Shown piece after piece: positions 1 to 7,160 of a stretch of DNA of 18,519 nt. Both the position numbers and the translations under genes were made by a program. The notes under the pieces are model-generated. The model did not search any database and had not been told where the DNA came from. It worked only from the letters and a program-made list of their open reading frames with translations. Within the stretch, counting starts at the first letter, position 1; each line of letters opens with the position of its first letter. Source of the stretch: Methanosphaera sp. (lineage in GTDB: Archaea; Methanobacteriota; Methanobacteria; Methanobacteriales; Methanobacteriaceae). Location: NCBI GenBank assembly GCA_021199865.1, contig JAJQHG010000004.1, forward strand, positions 1 to 18,519, given 5' to 3'.

Positions 1-169
1 TAGTTATTGTTAGTATATCCATTTTTTAGCTCCAGAATATTGATTTATTTTGTTCTATTTATTTGGTGATATGCAATTTTTTTGAAGAATTAGAGTAATA
101 TTTTAGATATTTAATCATTTTATTTTTATTTTTTTATAAAGTTTTCTTGATGTTAATTGTTAAATTATT

Positions 170-425
170 ACTTATCACATGCACCCTCTGTCTAATTTCA
201 GGGGTTTTTTCAAAAAAATTAAGAATACTTATCATTTACCCCCTTCAAAAATGCCCTATTTTGTATTAATTTTATTGCTTAATGTATGATAGTTTGTATA
301 TTATAGCACATTTTTTACTTAATTTTTAATTTTTCTGCTCTATAACTATTAGTTATCATGACCCCCGTCTATAATACTTTTCATGAACCGTAATTTTACT
401 TTTCAAATAGAAATATTACTTATCA
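170..425 (+). repeat. Iterated ACTTWTCA direct repeats
   Basis: Direct copies begin at 170 (ACTTATCA), 227 (ACTTATCA), 351 (AGTTATCA), 376 (ACTTTTCA), 398 (ACTTTTCA) and 418 (ACTTATCA). The last four are about 20-25 nt apart, close to two helical turns. The first four are followed 10-13 nt after the motif start by a C-rich tail (ACCC, ACCCCC, ACCCCC, ACC), and most are preceded by ATT or AAT. All copies lie on the same strand and end just before a TATA-like box. A cluster of operator sites for a DNA-binding regulator is the simplest reading; this is inference. Confidence 0.5.
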
Positions 426-440
426 AAGACAGCTAGATCC

Positions 441-450
441 TCTTTATATT
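441..450 (+). promoter_or_regulatory. Candidate TATA box for the two mini-genes
   Basis: The sequence TCTTTATATT fits an archaeal TATA element. Transcription starting about 25 nt downstream would give a leader of some 60 nt before the ATG at 536. It lies directly after the last ACTTATCA repeat. No BRE is obvious. Confidence 0.3.
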
Positions 451-535
451 AGCTAAAGTAGATAGACAGAAGTAACAACACGGAAAAATATGTTTTCTAA
501 AAAACATTTTTTCAAGCAATATAAGGTGATTAGAA

Positions 536-706
536 ATGTTTAACTTTAAAAGAAGAAATAAAATAAAAACTCTAGAACCAGAAACACCATTCATTGTAAA
601 TGATATTAAACTTAGTGACTATGATTTAGCAGCAGTAATAACCACAATCTCAATACCAGTATTATTCCTAGTATCCCTAAGACTAGTATTATACTTTAGT
701 ATCTAG
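536..706 (+). CDS. Hypothetical 56-residue protein with one membrane segment
   Basis: The ATG at 536 is preceded by AGGTGA at about 524-529, a good archaeal Shine-Dalgarno at normal spacing. The 56-residue product has a basic N-terminus (FKRRNKIK), a short polar stretch, and a C-terminal hydrophobic run from about residue 31 to 56 (LAAVITTISIPVLFLVSL), which is probably one transmembrane helix. I do not recognise a family. The next small gene follows after 23 nt with its own ribosome-binding site, so the two are probably co-transcribed. The main doubt is its size; the ribosome-binding site and tight arrangement argue that it is real. Confidence 0.55.
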   Translation: MFNFKRRNKIKTLEPETPFIVNDIKLSDYDLAAVITTISIPVLFLVSLRLVLYFSI

Positions 707-729
707 ACACAATATAAGAGGTAAATTCT

Positions 730-858
730 ATGCTTATTCCAGACAGGATAACACGATATAAAATAACTAAGGAATATAAAGAACATAAAAAAGTAGTTGA
801 TTATGAATTTTATAAGACAGGTAATGAAAAGATAGATTCATTTGATTATAGAAAATAG
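730..858 (+). CDS. Hypothetical 42-residue charged protein
   Basis: The ATG at 730 follows GAGGT at 718-722 at good spacing. The product is hydrophilic and rich in Lys, Glu and Tyr (for example KITKEYKEHKKVV), with no membrane segment and no recognised motif. Its stop codon runs directly into an inverted repeat that looks like a terminator, consistent with it being the last gene of a two-gene unit. A chance reading frame is possible in such short AT-rich sequence, but the ribosome-binding site and the terminator position support translation. Confidence 0.45.
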   Translation: MLIPDRITRYKITKEYKEHKKVVDYEFYKTGNEKIDSFDYRK

Positions 859-900
859 AATCTATGTAAGATTCATTTTTAACTATTTTTAGACTATTTT
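858..900 (+). terminator. Hairpin plus T-rich tail after mini-genes
   Basis: GAATCT at 858-863 pairs with AGATTC at 869-874 across a 5-nt loop. It is followed by ATTTTTAACTATTTTT and a run of seven T. The stem starts at the last base of the stop codon at 856-858. Confidence 0.5.
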
Positions 901-951
901 TTTACATATTTAATTTTTTAAATATTTTTAAAACAAGTTAATATCATCATA

Positions 952-980
952 TATTATTCATTACTTTTCTTTGAATAATA
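952..980 (-). terminator. Inverted repeat downstream of cdc6, possible terminator
   Basis: TATTATTCA at 952-960 pairs with TGAATAATA at 972-980 (9 bp, 11-nt spacer). It lies about 90 nt past the cdc6 stop on the minus strand. The stretch beyond it reads T-rich on that strand. It sits between converging transcription units and may serve both. The stem is all A/T except one C-G pair, so its strength is modest. Confidence 0.3.
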
Positions 981-1068
981 GTTTATCAAATTACACTAAT
1001 TCTACTATACAGAATCACTTTAAAAAAATTACAATATGGTGGTTATTTGAAGTATATTACTAACTATC

Positions 1069-2214
1069 CTAGAATAGTTTACTTTTATGTCTAGGTAGAT
1101 TATCCTTGATTTCTTTTCCATCAAATCTTAGATTAACATATCTTGAATTTCCCTTCTGTCCACTACCAGTATATGTTGTATCAATTAATCGTAGGAACTC
1201 AAGTTTATTTATTAGTCTATTGTATGTTGCATAGCTTATCTTATTTTCTCTGTTATACTGCTTATATAGTTCTCCACTGGTTATGTTGTTCTGTTTGATT
1301 CTGGTAATGAATCTAAGTAGACTTTGTTCATTTTCATTCAGAGTGTTTAGCACATACTTTAGACTTACACTACTACTAGAGTCAAATGCTTTTTCTACAT
1401 CTTCATCTAGTATAACTTTTGATGCTCTAACCTCAGCATTGTTTCCACTTATACGTAGTAGATCTATGCCTAGTCTTAGATCTCCTCTTTCATATGTGTA
1501 GTTAACGATCTTCTCTATTAGTTCATCACTAATTACTCCAGGATAGAATCCTAGCTGTGCTCTTTCCTTTAATATTAAGTATGTTTCCTCATATGTGTAT
1601 GGATTGAAATTTATCTCATTAGCATTAAATATGCTTCCAACATTTTTATCTAGAACATACTTAAATTCTACATCTGATAGTACTGCAAATATACCTGTTC
1701 TAACACCCTCAAATGATTCATGTGCTCTTAGTATATCATATACTATTTCACTTATTGCATTTGCCTGAAAGAGATGATTAATATCATCTAATGCTACAAT
1801 CAAGGCCTTATTTGTGTCTAGTAATTCATTCATTATACTATTATATACACGTGCAAATGGTACACCTGTCTCTGGTGGGGCATGTCCAAATATTTTCTTA
1901 TATATCTGTGAGAATATGTCAAATTTTGTTGAGTGTAGTTGACAGTTTACATATACACATATTATGTCATCCTCACAGTCATATTCTGCCATTTCAAATA
2001 GTTTCTTTATAGCAGTAGTTTTACCAGTTGCTGGTGGTCCAAGTATTAAGTTATTTATTGGTTTTCCACCCATTAGTGCTGGTCTTAGTGAGAGTGCCAT
2101 TTCTTCCATGTGTGATTGTCTAAGCTTAAAGTTTTCAGGCAGATAATCTGAGTTAAAAACAGTTATGTCTTTAAATATTGTTTCATCATTTAGTAATATA
2201 TCTTCAAGATCCAT
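1069..2214 (-). CDS. cdc6: Orc1/Cdc6-family replication initiator, divergent type
   Basis: This 381-residue protein has the archaeal Orc1/Cdc6 layout. An AAA+ domain carries Walker A GPPATGKT at residues 59-66, and Walker B LIVALDDIN at about 138-146. The lid region follows, with the typical FNPYTYEE block and GDLRLGIDLLR. A C-terminal winged helix spans about residues 290-381. Family members bind origin DNA and load the MCM helicase. Two positions depart from the usual consensus: Walker B reads DD instead of DE, and the box usually written LDxRVxSS reads LDKNVGSIF, so the expected arginine is Asn. This suggests a secondary Cdc6 paralogue (Cdc6-2-like) rather than the main initiator; that is inference. 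It starts 15 nt after the stop of the upstream prenyltransferase gene and is probably co-transcribed with it. No clear origin-recognition boxes were seen nearby. Confidence 0.9.
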   Translation of the reverse strand: MDLEDILLNDETIFKDITVFNSDYLPENFKLRQSHMEEMALSLRPALMGGKPINNLILGPPATGKTTAIKKLFEMAEYDCEDDIICVYVNCQLHSTKFDIFSQIYKKIFGHAPPETGVPFARVYNSIMNELLDTNKALIVALDDINHLFQANAISEIVYDILRAHESFEGVRTGIFAVLSDVEFKYVLDKNVGSIFNANEINFNPYTYEETYLILKERAQLGFYPGVISDELIEKIVNYTYERGDLRLGIDLLRISGNNAEVRASKVILDEDVEKAFDSSSSVSLKYVLNTLNENEQSLLRFITRIKQNNITSGELYKQYNRENKISYATYNRLINKLEFLRLIDTTYTGSGQKGNSRYVNLRFDGKEIKDNLPRHKSKLF

Positions 2215-2229
2215 GAGTTTATTCCACCT

Positions 2230-3051
2230 TTATATTATACTTCCAATAGCAAATGAGATAAATGCAATAAACATTCCTATCTTCATATTTCCTGATGCAC
2301 GTCCTAGATTACTACTTGAATCATTTCTTAGAACACTTATTGCTGAGTAAATAAATATTATGTCTGCAACTAGTACAATTATCATGTAGTATATTGAGAA
2401 TAATCCTATAATGTATAGTACTGGACTTAGTAGACATGTTATTATATTGATTATTACAGCAGTTTTTATTGCAGTGTCTTTTCCATATGCTATTGCATAT
2501 GTATTTGCACCCTCCATTTTATCTCCCTCAATATCTTCACAGTCTTTTATTATTTCTCTTGAGAGAGTCATTAGTAGTGCAAATAATCCAAGAAGACTAC
2601 CTGTTAATACATCATTAGTAATTAGTCCACCAAAAATAAATGTTAAACCTGTAAGTAAGCTTACAGCTATATTACCTATAAGCACACGTTTTTTTAGGTC
2701 TTTAGCATATAATATCTCTAGAAGAGCACATAGTAGTACTACAATACCTGCCTGTGTTGATATATAGAATCCTATTATTATTGATATTATAAATAGAATT
2801 ATACTATAGTATAGGGCAGTTTTCCTATCTATTTGACCTGAGGGTATTGGACGATTAGGCTTGTTTATCTTATCAATTTCATAATCATAGTAATCATTTA
2901 TAGTATTACCACTACCAGTGGATATAAATACGCATATTGCTCCAAGAATAATATTCCAGGTATATACGTGATCCACTATTGCCATTAGTATAACAGCAAT
3001 CATTGCCATAAGTACATTTGGTAGTCTGAGTATTTCAATGTAAGAATTCAT
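2230..3051 (-). CDS. UbiA prenyltransferase, probable DGGGP synthase
   Basis: This 273-residue integral membrane protein is of the UbiA superfamily, with about eight or nine hydrophobic segments. The first Asp-rich motif is N52-D53-x2-D56-x3-D60, continuing N63-x-P65-x-R67-P68. The second is D170-x2-D173-x3-D177 (IKDCEDIEGD). A YAKDLKK block lies at 115-121. In archaea these features mark digeranylgeranylglyceryl phosphate synthase, which adds the second geranylgeranyl chain in ether-lipid synthesis at the membrane with Mg2+. Another UbiA substrate cannot be excluded from sequence alone. The ATG at 3051 has a GAGATGGGAT stretch just upstream that can act as a ribosome-binding site. It is the first gene of a leftward pair with cdc6 and is divergent from L7Ae. 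Confidence 0.85.
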   Translation of the reverse strand: MNSYIEILRLPNVLMAMIAVILMAIVDHVYTWNIILGAICVFISTGSGNTINDYYDYEIDKINKPNRPIPSGQIDRKTALYYSIILFIISIIIGFYISTQAGIVVLLCALLEILYAKDLKKRVLIGNIAVSLLTGLTFIFGGLITNDVLTGSLLGLFALLMTLSREIIKDCEDIEGDKMEGANTYAIAYGKDTAIKTAVIINIITCLLSPVLYIIGLFSIYYMIIVLVADIIFIYSAISVLRNDSSSNLGRASGNMKIGMFIAFISFAIGSII

Positions 3052-3245
3052 TATCCCATCTCTAATTAAACTCTATTAATATGTATTAATTTATTAAGAA
3101 TTAAAATTATTGCTAATTATTTATTAATATAACTAACGCTATATAGTAATATATACATTCATAATCCCTTTAAATACATACTTTTTATAGATAACTTTAT
3201 ATTAAATAAGCCACATATTTATTAAATAACTAATTTTTAACATAC

Positions 3246-3291
3246 TTAAAACTGTGAGCGAATGAGTATCTCACTCATTAAGGAGTTTTAA
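3246..3291. other. Nested inverted repeat
   Basis: The outer arms TTAAAACT (3246-3253) and AGTTTTAA (3284-3291) enclose inner arms AATGAGT (3261-3267) and ACTCATT (3273-3279) around a 5-nt loop. A third, competing pairing is GTGAG (3254-3258) with CTCAC (3270-3274). This is a GC-richer island in very AT-rich DNA. It could be a protein-binding dyad, or an RNA structure if transcription starts upstream of it. I cannot choose between these. Confidence 0.45.
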
Positions 3292-3365
3292 ATTAGAATA
3301 TTATTTATTATATAAATTATATTTTAAAATAGGTCATTTAATCAGACAACAACTACTAGAACTTA

Positions 3366-3437
3366 ACACATACTCTTAGAGTGTATGCTAATTATAGGGT
3401 TGTAATGGATGGTTAAAAACCAGATGATAATTGGAGG
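3366..3437 (+). promoter_or_regulatory. Structured L7Ae leader, candidate kink-turn
   Basis: A hairpin formed by CATAC (3369-3373) and GTATG (3383-3387) comes first. A second hairpin pairs TGGTT (3410-3414) with AACCA (3418-3422) across AAA. This second stem has GA immediately 5' (3408-3409) and GA immediately 3' (3423-3424), the arrangement needed for the tandem sheared G-A pairs of a kink-turn. Outside it, AATTAT (3390-3395) can pair with ATAATT (3427-3432) and extend to the first two G of the ribosome-binding site GGAGG (3433-3437). L7Ae is a kink-turn-binding protein, so autoregulation is plausible. The outer stem next to the GA pairs is weak. Confidence 0.4.
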
Positions 3438-3444
3438 AAATTAA

Positions 3445-3816
3445 ATGGCAAATTCAGTATATGTAAAATTTGAAGTACCACAAGAAATAGCTGATAAAGT
3501 TTATGAAGCTTTAGAAATAGCAAGAGATACAGGTAAAATAGGAAAAGGAACTAACGAAGTAACAAAGAACATCGAAAGAAACAATGTTGCTTTAGCAGTA
3601 ATTGCTGAGGATATTGAACCAGCAGAAATTGTTGCACACTTACCTATCTTAGCAGAAGAAAAAGAAATTCCTTACGTATATCTTCCAACCAAAGATGAAT
3701 TAGGCGAAGCTGCTGGACTAAAAGTAGGAACTGCATCTGCATGTATAATTGACGCAGGTGAAGGTCAAGAATTAGTCAGTGAAATAGTTGAAAAAGTCGC
3801 AGAACTCAAAGACTAA
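3445..3816 (+). CDS. rpl7ae: Ribosomal protein L7Ae
   Basis: This 123-residue protein is full length for archaeal L7Ae. It has the family RNA-binding signature GTNEVTK at residues 35-41 followed by NIERNNVALAVIAEDIEP, and the C-terminal GLKVGTASAC strand/loop. L7Ae binds kink-turns in 23S rRNA, box C/D and H/ACA guide RNAs and RNase P. GGAGG at 3433-3437 decides the start at 3445. It is followed by 190 nt with a T-rich stretch before S28e, so it may be transcribed separately from the downstream cluster. Confidence 0.97.
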   Translation: MANSVYVKFEVPQEIADKVYEALEIARDTGKIGKGTNEVTKNIERNNVALAVIAEDIEPAEIVAHLPILAEEKEIPYVYLPTKDELGEAAGLKVGTASACIIDAGEGQELVSEIVEKVAELKD

Positions 3817-3925
3817 TCATGATTGGAGTTAAGGAATAAAGTATCTTAATTAAAAGCTATAACTATTCAATTTTTACAATTATTGAAGATAATTCATATA
3901 ATACAAGGTATTCAATTATAGGAAT

Positions 3926-3945
3926 CTTCTTTTTTAATTTTTTAA
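3926..3945 (+). terminator. T-rich tract after L7Ae
   Basis: CTTCT followed by T6, AA and T6 makes an oligo-T signal of the kind that terminates archaeal transcription. Only weak 4-bp pairing precedes it. A TATA-like TTTAATATATAG lies directly after it (about 3942-3953) and could start the S28e unit. Confidence 0.35.
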
Positions 3946-4006
3946 TATATAGTAGCTTTTCTATTTAATATTTTATTTAACCAATCGAAATATACAAGGT
4001 GATAGT

Positions 4007-4213
4007 ATGGAAGACGGTACTCCAGCAGAAGTTATTGAAGTTTTAAAAAGAACTGGAATGACTGGAGAAGTAATGCAGGTAAAATGCAGAATACTTGATG
4101 GAAGAGATAAGGGAAGAATACTTACTAGAAACGTTATGGGCGCAATAAAAGAAGGCGACATATTAATGTTACTAGATACAATAAGAGAAGCAAAAGAAAT
4201 TAGAACTCCATAA
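4007..4213 (+). CDS. rps28e: Ribosomal protein S28e
   Basis: This 68-residue small-subunit protein has the typical S28e blocks: AEVIEVLKRTGMTGEVMQV, then the basic RDKGRILTRNVMG loop, and the ending EGDILMLLDTIREAKEIR. The family forms an OB-like beta barrel in the 30S head. AGGTGAT at 3997-4003 lies close upstream of the ATG at 4007. It is the first gene of an S28e-L24e-ndk unit. Confidence 0.97.
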   Translation: MEDGTPAEVIEVLKRTGMTGEVMQVKCRILDGRDKGRILTRNVMGAIKEGDILMLLDTIREAKEIRTP

Positions 4214-4276
4214 GTAGAGTTTCTAATATAATTATTGTATAATATTCTTTTTTATATACTAGAGAGGAGTTATAAT

Positions 4277-4888
<612 letters not shown>

Positions 4889-4890
<2 letters not shown>

Positions 4891-4920
4891 GAATATAGAA
4901 TTCTTTTATTAGCTCTTTTT
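4889..4920 (+). terminator. Hairpin and T tract after ndk
   Basis: AAGAAT (4889-4894) pairs with ATTCTT (4900-4905) over a 5-nt loop, beginning within the ndk stop codon. TTATT and then a CTCTTTTT tract follow. It probably ends the S28e-L24e-ndk transcript. Confidence 0.45.
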
Positions 4921-4999
4921 ACTATTATTAAATGGTGAATAAATAAAATATTATAATATATTGATCAATAACTCTAAAACCAAATACATTAATTTTTAA

Positions 5000-5011
5000 T
5001 TTACGCGTAAA
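5000..5011. promoter_or_regulatory. Perfect 12-bp palindrome TTTACGCGTAAA
   Basis: A perfect dyad centred on CGCG lies inside DNA that is nearly all A/T, about 240 nt before aIF5B and 35-45 nt before a TATA-like box. It looks like a binding site for a dimeric regulator. No regulator can be named. Confidence 0.3.
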
Positions 5012-5173
5012 AAATATTAAAAAAAATTCTTATTGATCACATTTATTTATAATATAATGATACAGTGTTCTTAAGTTGAAACATTAATCCAGAGATTTTC
5101 AGATATTCACTCAAAATGTCTTATCTATAATAGGAATTTAGCTTTTATTATAATAGTTAAATAATTTTTAATA

Positions 5174-5196
5174 AACCTTAGAATAATCTATAGGTT
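5174..5196 (+). promoter_or_regulatory. Hairpin in the aIF5B upstream region
   Basis: AACCTTAGA (5174-5182) pairs with TCTA (5187-5190) and AGGTT (5192-5196), leaving one bulged T and an ATAA tetraloop. If transcription starts at the upstream TATA-like box (5045-5056), this lies in the mRNA leader. If it starts from the box at 5144-5157, it lies at the transcription start. Confidence 0.3.
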
Positions 5197-5242
5197 ATCA
5201 ATGTTTTTTAGAGGAAATATAATTTTGTAGGGAGATAAATAA

Positions 5243-7087
5243 ATGAAAACTAGATCACCTATTGTATCTGTTTTAGGTCATGTAGACCATGGAAAAACTA
5301 CTCTATTAGATAATATTAGGGGAAGTACTGTTGCCTCTAATGAGGCTGGGGGTATAACTCAACATATTGGAGCAACAGAGATTCCAATGGATGTAATTTC
5401 ATTTATATGTGGGGAATATCTTGAAAAAATGGATATAACCGACAAGTTACCTGGACTATTCTTTATTGATACACCAGGTCATGAAGCTTTCACAACACTA
5501 AGAAAGCGTGGTGGAACACTAGCAGATTTGGCTATTTTAATCTTAGATATAACTGAGGGATTTAAACCTCAAACATATGAAGCATTAAACATACTTAAAT
5601 CATCAAAAACACCATTTGTTGTGGTAGCCAATAAGATTGATAAAATATATGGTTGGGATTCAACTGAAGGTGCATCTTTTATGCAGTCACTTCAAAATCA
5701 GCATAAAAATATTGCATTTGAGTTAGACAAGCACATATATGAGATTATTGGTACATTACATGAGGAAGGTTTTGAATCTGAACGTTTTGATAGAGTAAGT
5801 AATTTTGCAAGCCAAATAACAATTGTACCAATAAGTGCTAAGACTGGTGAAGGTATACCTGAACTATTAACAATGCTTCTAGGATTAGCAAATCAATATC
5901 TTAGAAATCAATTACAGATAGAGGAGCATGCACCAGCACAGGGAACAGTACTAGAGGTAAAGGAAGAGAAGGGATTAGGATTAACTATTGATACAATATT
6001 ATATGATGGAGTCCTAACAAAGGATGATCGTATAATGATGTTAACTAAGGATAATCGTGTAATCTCAACAAAGGTTCGATCCCTCCTAAAGCCTAAACCA
6101 TTAGAAGAGATACGTGAATCAAAAACCATGTTTGAACACGTAGATGAGGTAGTAGCAGCTGCGGGAGTAAAGCTTGTAGCACCACACGTAGAGGATGTTA
6201 TATCAGGATCACCCCTAAAGGTTGCTAATGATGATAATTTACGTGTTGAGGATGACCTATTATCTGAAGTAGATAATATACGTATTCAGACTAATGACAT
6301 AGGTATAATTGTAAAGGCTGATACATTAGGATCACTTGAGGCATTAATAAATATCCTTAACTCAAAGGACATACCAATAAAGTCCGCCGAGATTGGGGAT
6401 GTAGCAAGACGTGATGTAATAAATGCATCTATTATGGCAGAAGAAGATGAAAAGTATGGTGTTATTGTAGCATTTAATGTTAATGTATTGCCATCTGCAG
6501 AGGATGAATTAAATAATCAGAATGTTAAGATATTTAATGATAGGGTAATCTATCAATTAACAGAGGATTACCTTGACTGGGTAATTACAGCAAGAGAACG
6601 TCAAAAGAAGGAGAAACTCGCATCACTCATACGCCCATCCAAGATTAGAATTATACCAAAACTTGTATTTAGACATAGTAAGCCAGCAATTGCTGGAATA
6701 GAGGTTATGTCTGGTATCATAGAAAGTGGTGTAACACTAATTAATGAGAAGGGAAAAGTTGTTGGTACAGTTGAGAGTATGGAGGATAATGGTGAAACAC
6801 TTCCTAGGGTTTCACGTGGATCACAAGTTGCAATGGCTATATCTGATGCAGTATATGAGCGTGACTTTGAGGAAGGTGATGTGTTATATGTTGACATGTC
6901 AGAGAAGAATTTCTTCATGATACAACAAGAATTTGAGGGTAAATTACTTGATGATGAACTTCTTACACTCGAAGAACTAAGAGATATCCAACAAGCAACA
7001 AAGAACCCGCAATGGGGTGTACTAAATACTGATTGGAGTCAACTTGATACTCTTGATGATGATGAGTTTGAAGACTTCTATTATTAA
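5243..7087 (+). CDS. infB: Translation initiation factor aIF5B
   Basis: This 614-residue GTPase promotes ribosomal subunit joining and initiator tRNA handling. The G motifs are intact: G1 GHVDHGKTT at 12-20, G3 DTPGH at 76-80, G4 NKID at 130-133 and G5 SAK at 198-200. The second beta barrel, domain III and the C-terminal barrel follow, and the length is normal for archaeal aIF5B. GGGAGAT at about 5230-5236 precedes the ATG. Some archaeal homologues carry inteins in the GTPase motifs; none is present here. It begins a long co-oriented translation cluster, with S6e 73 nt downstream. Confidence 0.97.
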   Translation: MKTRSPIVSVLGHVDHGKTTLLDNIRGSTVASNEAGGITQHIGATEIPMDVISFICGEYLEKMDITDKLPGLFFIDTPGHEAFTTLRKRGGTLADLAILILDITEGFKPQTYEALNILKSSKTPFVVVANKIDKIYGWDSTEGASFMQSLQNQHKNIAFELDKHIYEIIGTLHEEGFESERFDRVSNFASQITIVPISAKTGEGIPELLTMLLGLANQYLRNQLQIEEHAPAQGTVLEVKEEKGLGLTIDTILYDGVLTKDDRIMMLTKDNRVISTKVRSLLKPKPLEEIRESKTMFEHVDEVVAAAGVKLVAPHVEDVISGSPLKVANDDNLRVEDDLLSEVDNIRIQTNDIGIIVKADTLGSLEALINILNSKDIPIKSAEIGDVARRDVINASIMAEEDEKYGVIVAFNVNVLPSAEDELNNQNVKIFNDRVIYQLTEDYLDWVITARERQKKEKLASLIRPSKIRIIPKLVFRHSKPAIAGIEVMSGIIESGVTLINEKGKVVGTVESMEDNGETLPRVSRGSQVAMAISDAVYERDFEEGDVLYVDMSEKNFFMIQQEFEGKLLDDELLTLEELRDIQQATKNPQWGVLNTDWSQLDTLDDDEFEDFYY

Positions 7088-7160
7088 CATTTAATAATAG
7101 ACATATTCATGAGAATTTAGTAAAAATAATAAAATAATAAAGAATAATTGGAGGAATAGA

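Larger units (their letters stand above)
1..535. other. AT-rich spacer with repeat array and candidate promoter
   Basis: I find no convincing coding region here. The stretch is very rich in A/T homopolymers. It contains six copies of an 8-nt motif (ACTTATCA, ACTTTTCA or AGTTATCA) from 170 to 425, several followed by ACCCC-type C tracts. A TATA-like box follows at about 443-449 (TTTATAT), upstream of the small gene that starts at 536. Its left part may hold the end of a transcription unit outside the window, since there are T-rich runs around 110-140 and 310-335. Confidence 0.6.
3052..3444. other. Divergent intergenic control region (ubiA / L7Ae)
   Basis: This 393-nt non-coding region lies between divergent genes. 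On the minus strand, TATA-like sequence around 3142-3160 (AGTAATATATAC on the plus strand) could drive the prenyltransferase-cdc6 pair. On the plus strand, TATA-like sequences occur near 3196-3205 (CTTTATATTA) and 3304-3318 (TTATTATATAAATT). The region also holds a nested dyad at 3246-3291 and a structured leader at 3366-3437 before L7Ae. No tRNA or small gene is visible. Confidence 0.6.
4891..5242. other. Spacer upstream of aIF5B with palindromes and candidate promoters
   Basis: This 352-nt non-coding stretch contains the ndk terminator and a 12-bp palindrome TATTGATCAATA (4959-4970), with its core TTGATCA repeated at 5034-5040. A second 12-bp palindrome, TTTACGCGTAAA, lies at 5000-5011. TATA-like boxes occur at about 5045-5056 (TTTATAATATAA) and 5144-5157 (TTTTATTATAATAG). 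A leader hairpin lies at 5174-5196. I see no gene. Confidence 0.55.

Noticed and set aside
170..425. CRISPR array
   Set aside because: The repeated unit is only 8 nt with uneven spacing (20 to 124 nt), far shorter than any CRISPR repeat, and there are no cas genes.
860..1068. Replication origin next to cdc6
   Set aside because: The spacer is AT-rich and has one inverted repeat, but I see no repeated origin-recognition boxes. The same holds for 3052-3444.
3866..3887. TTCAAT/ATTGAA inverted repeat after L7Ae as a terminator
   Set aside because: It has only six A/T-rich pairs over a 10-nt loop and no T tract directly after it. The oligo-T stretch at 3926-3945 is a better candidate.
5243..7087. 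Intein in aIF5B
   Set aside because: The GTPase motifs and following domains run without interruption, and the protein has the normal intein-free length.
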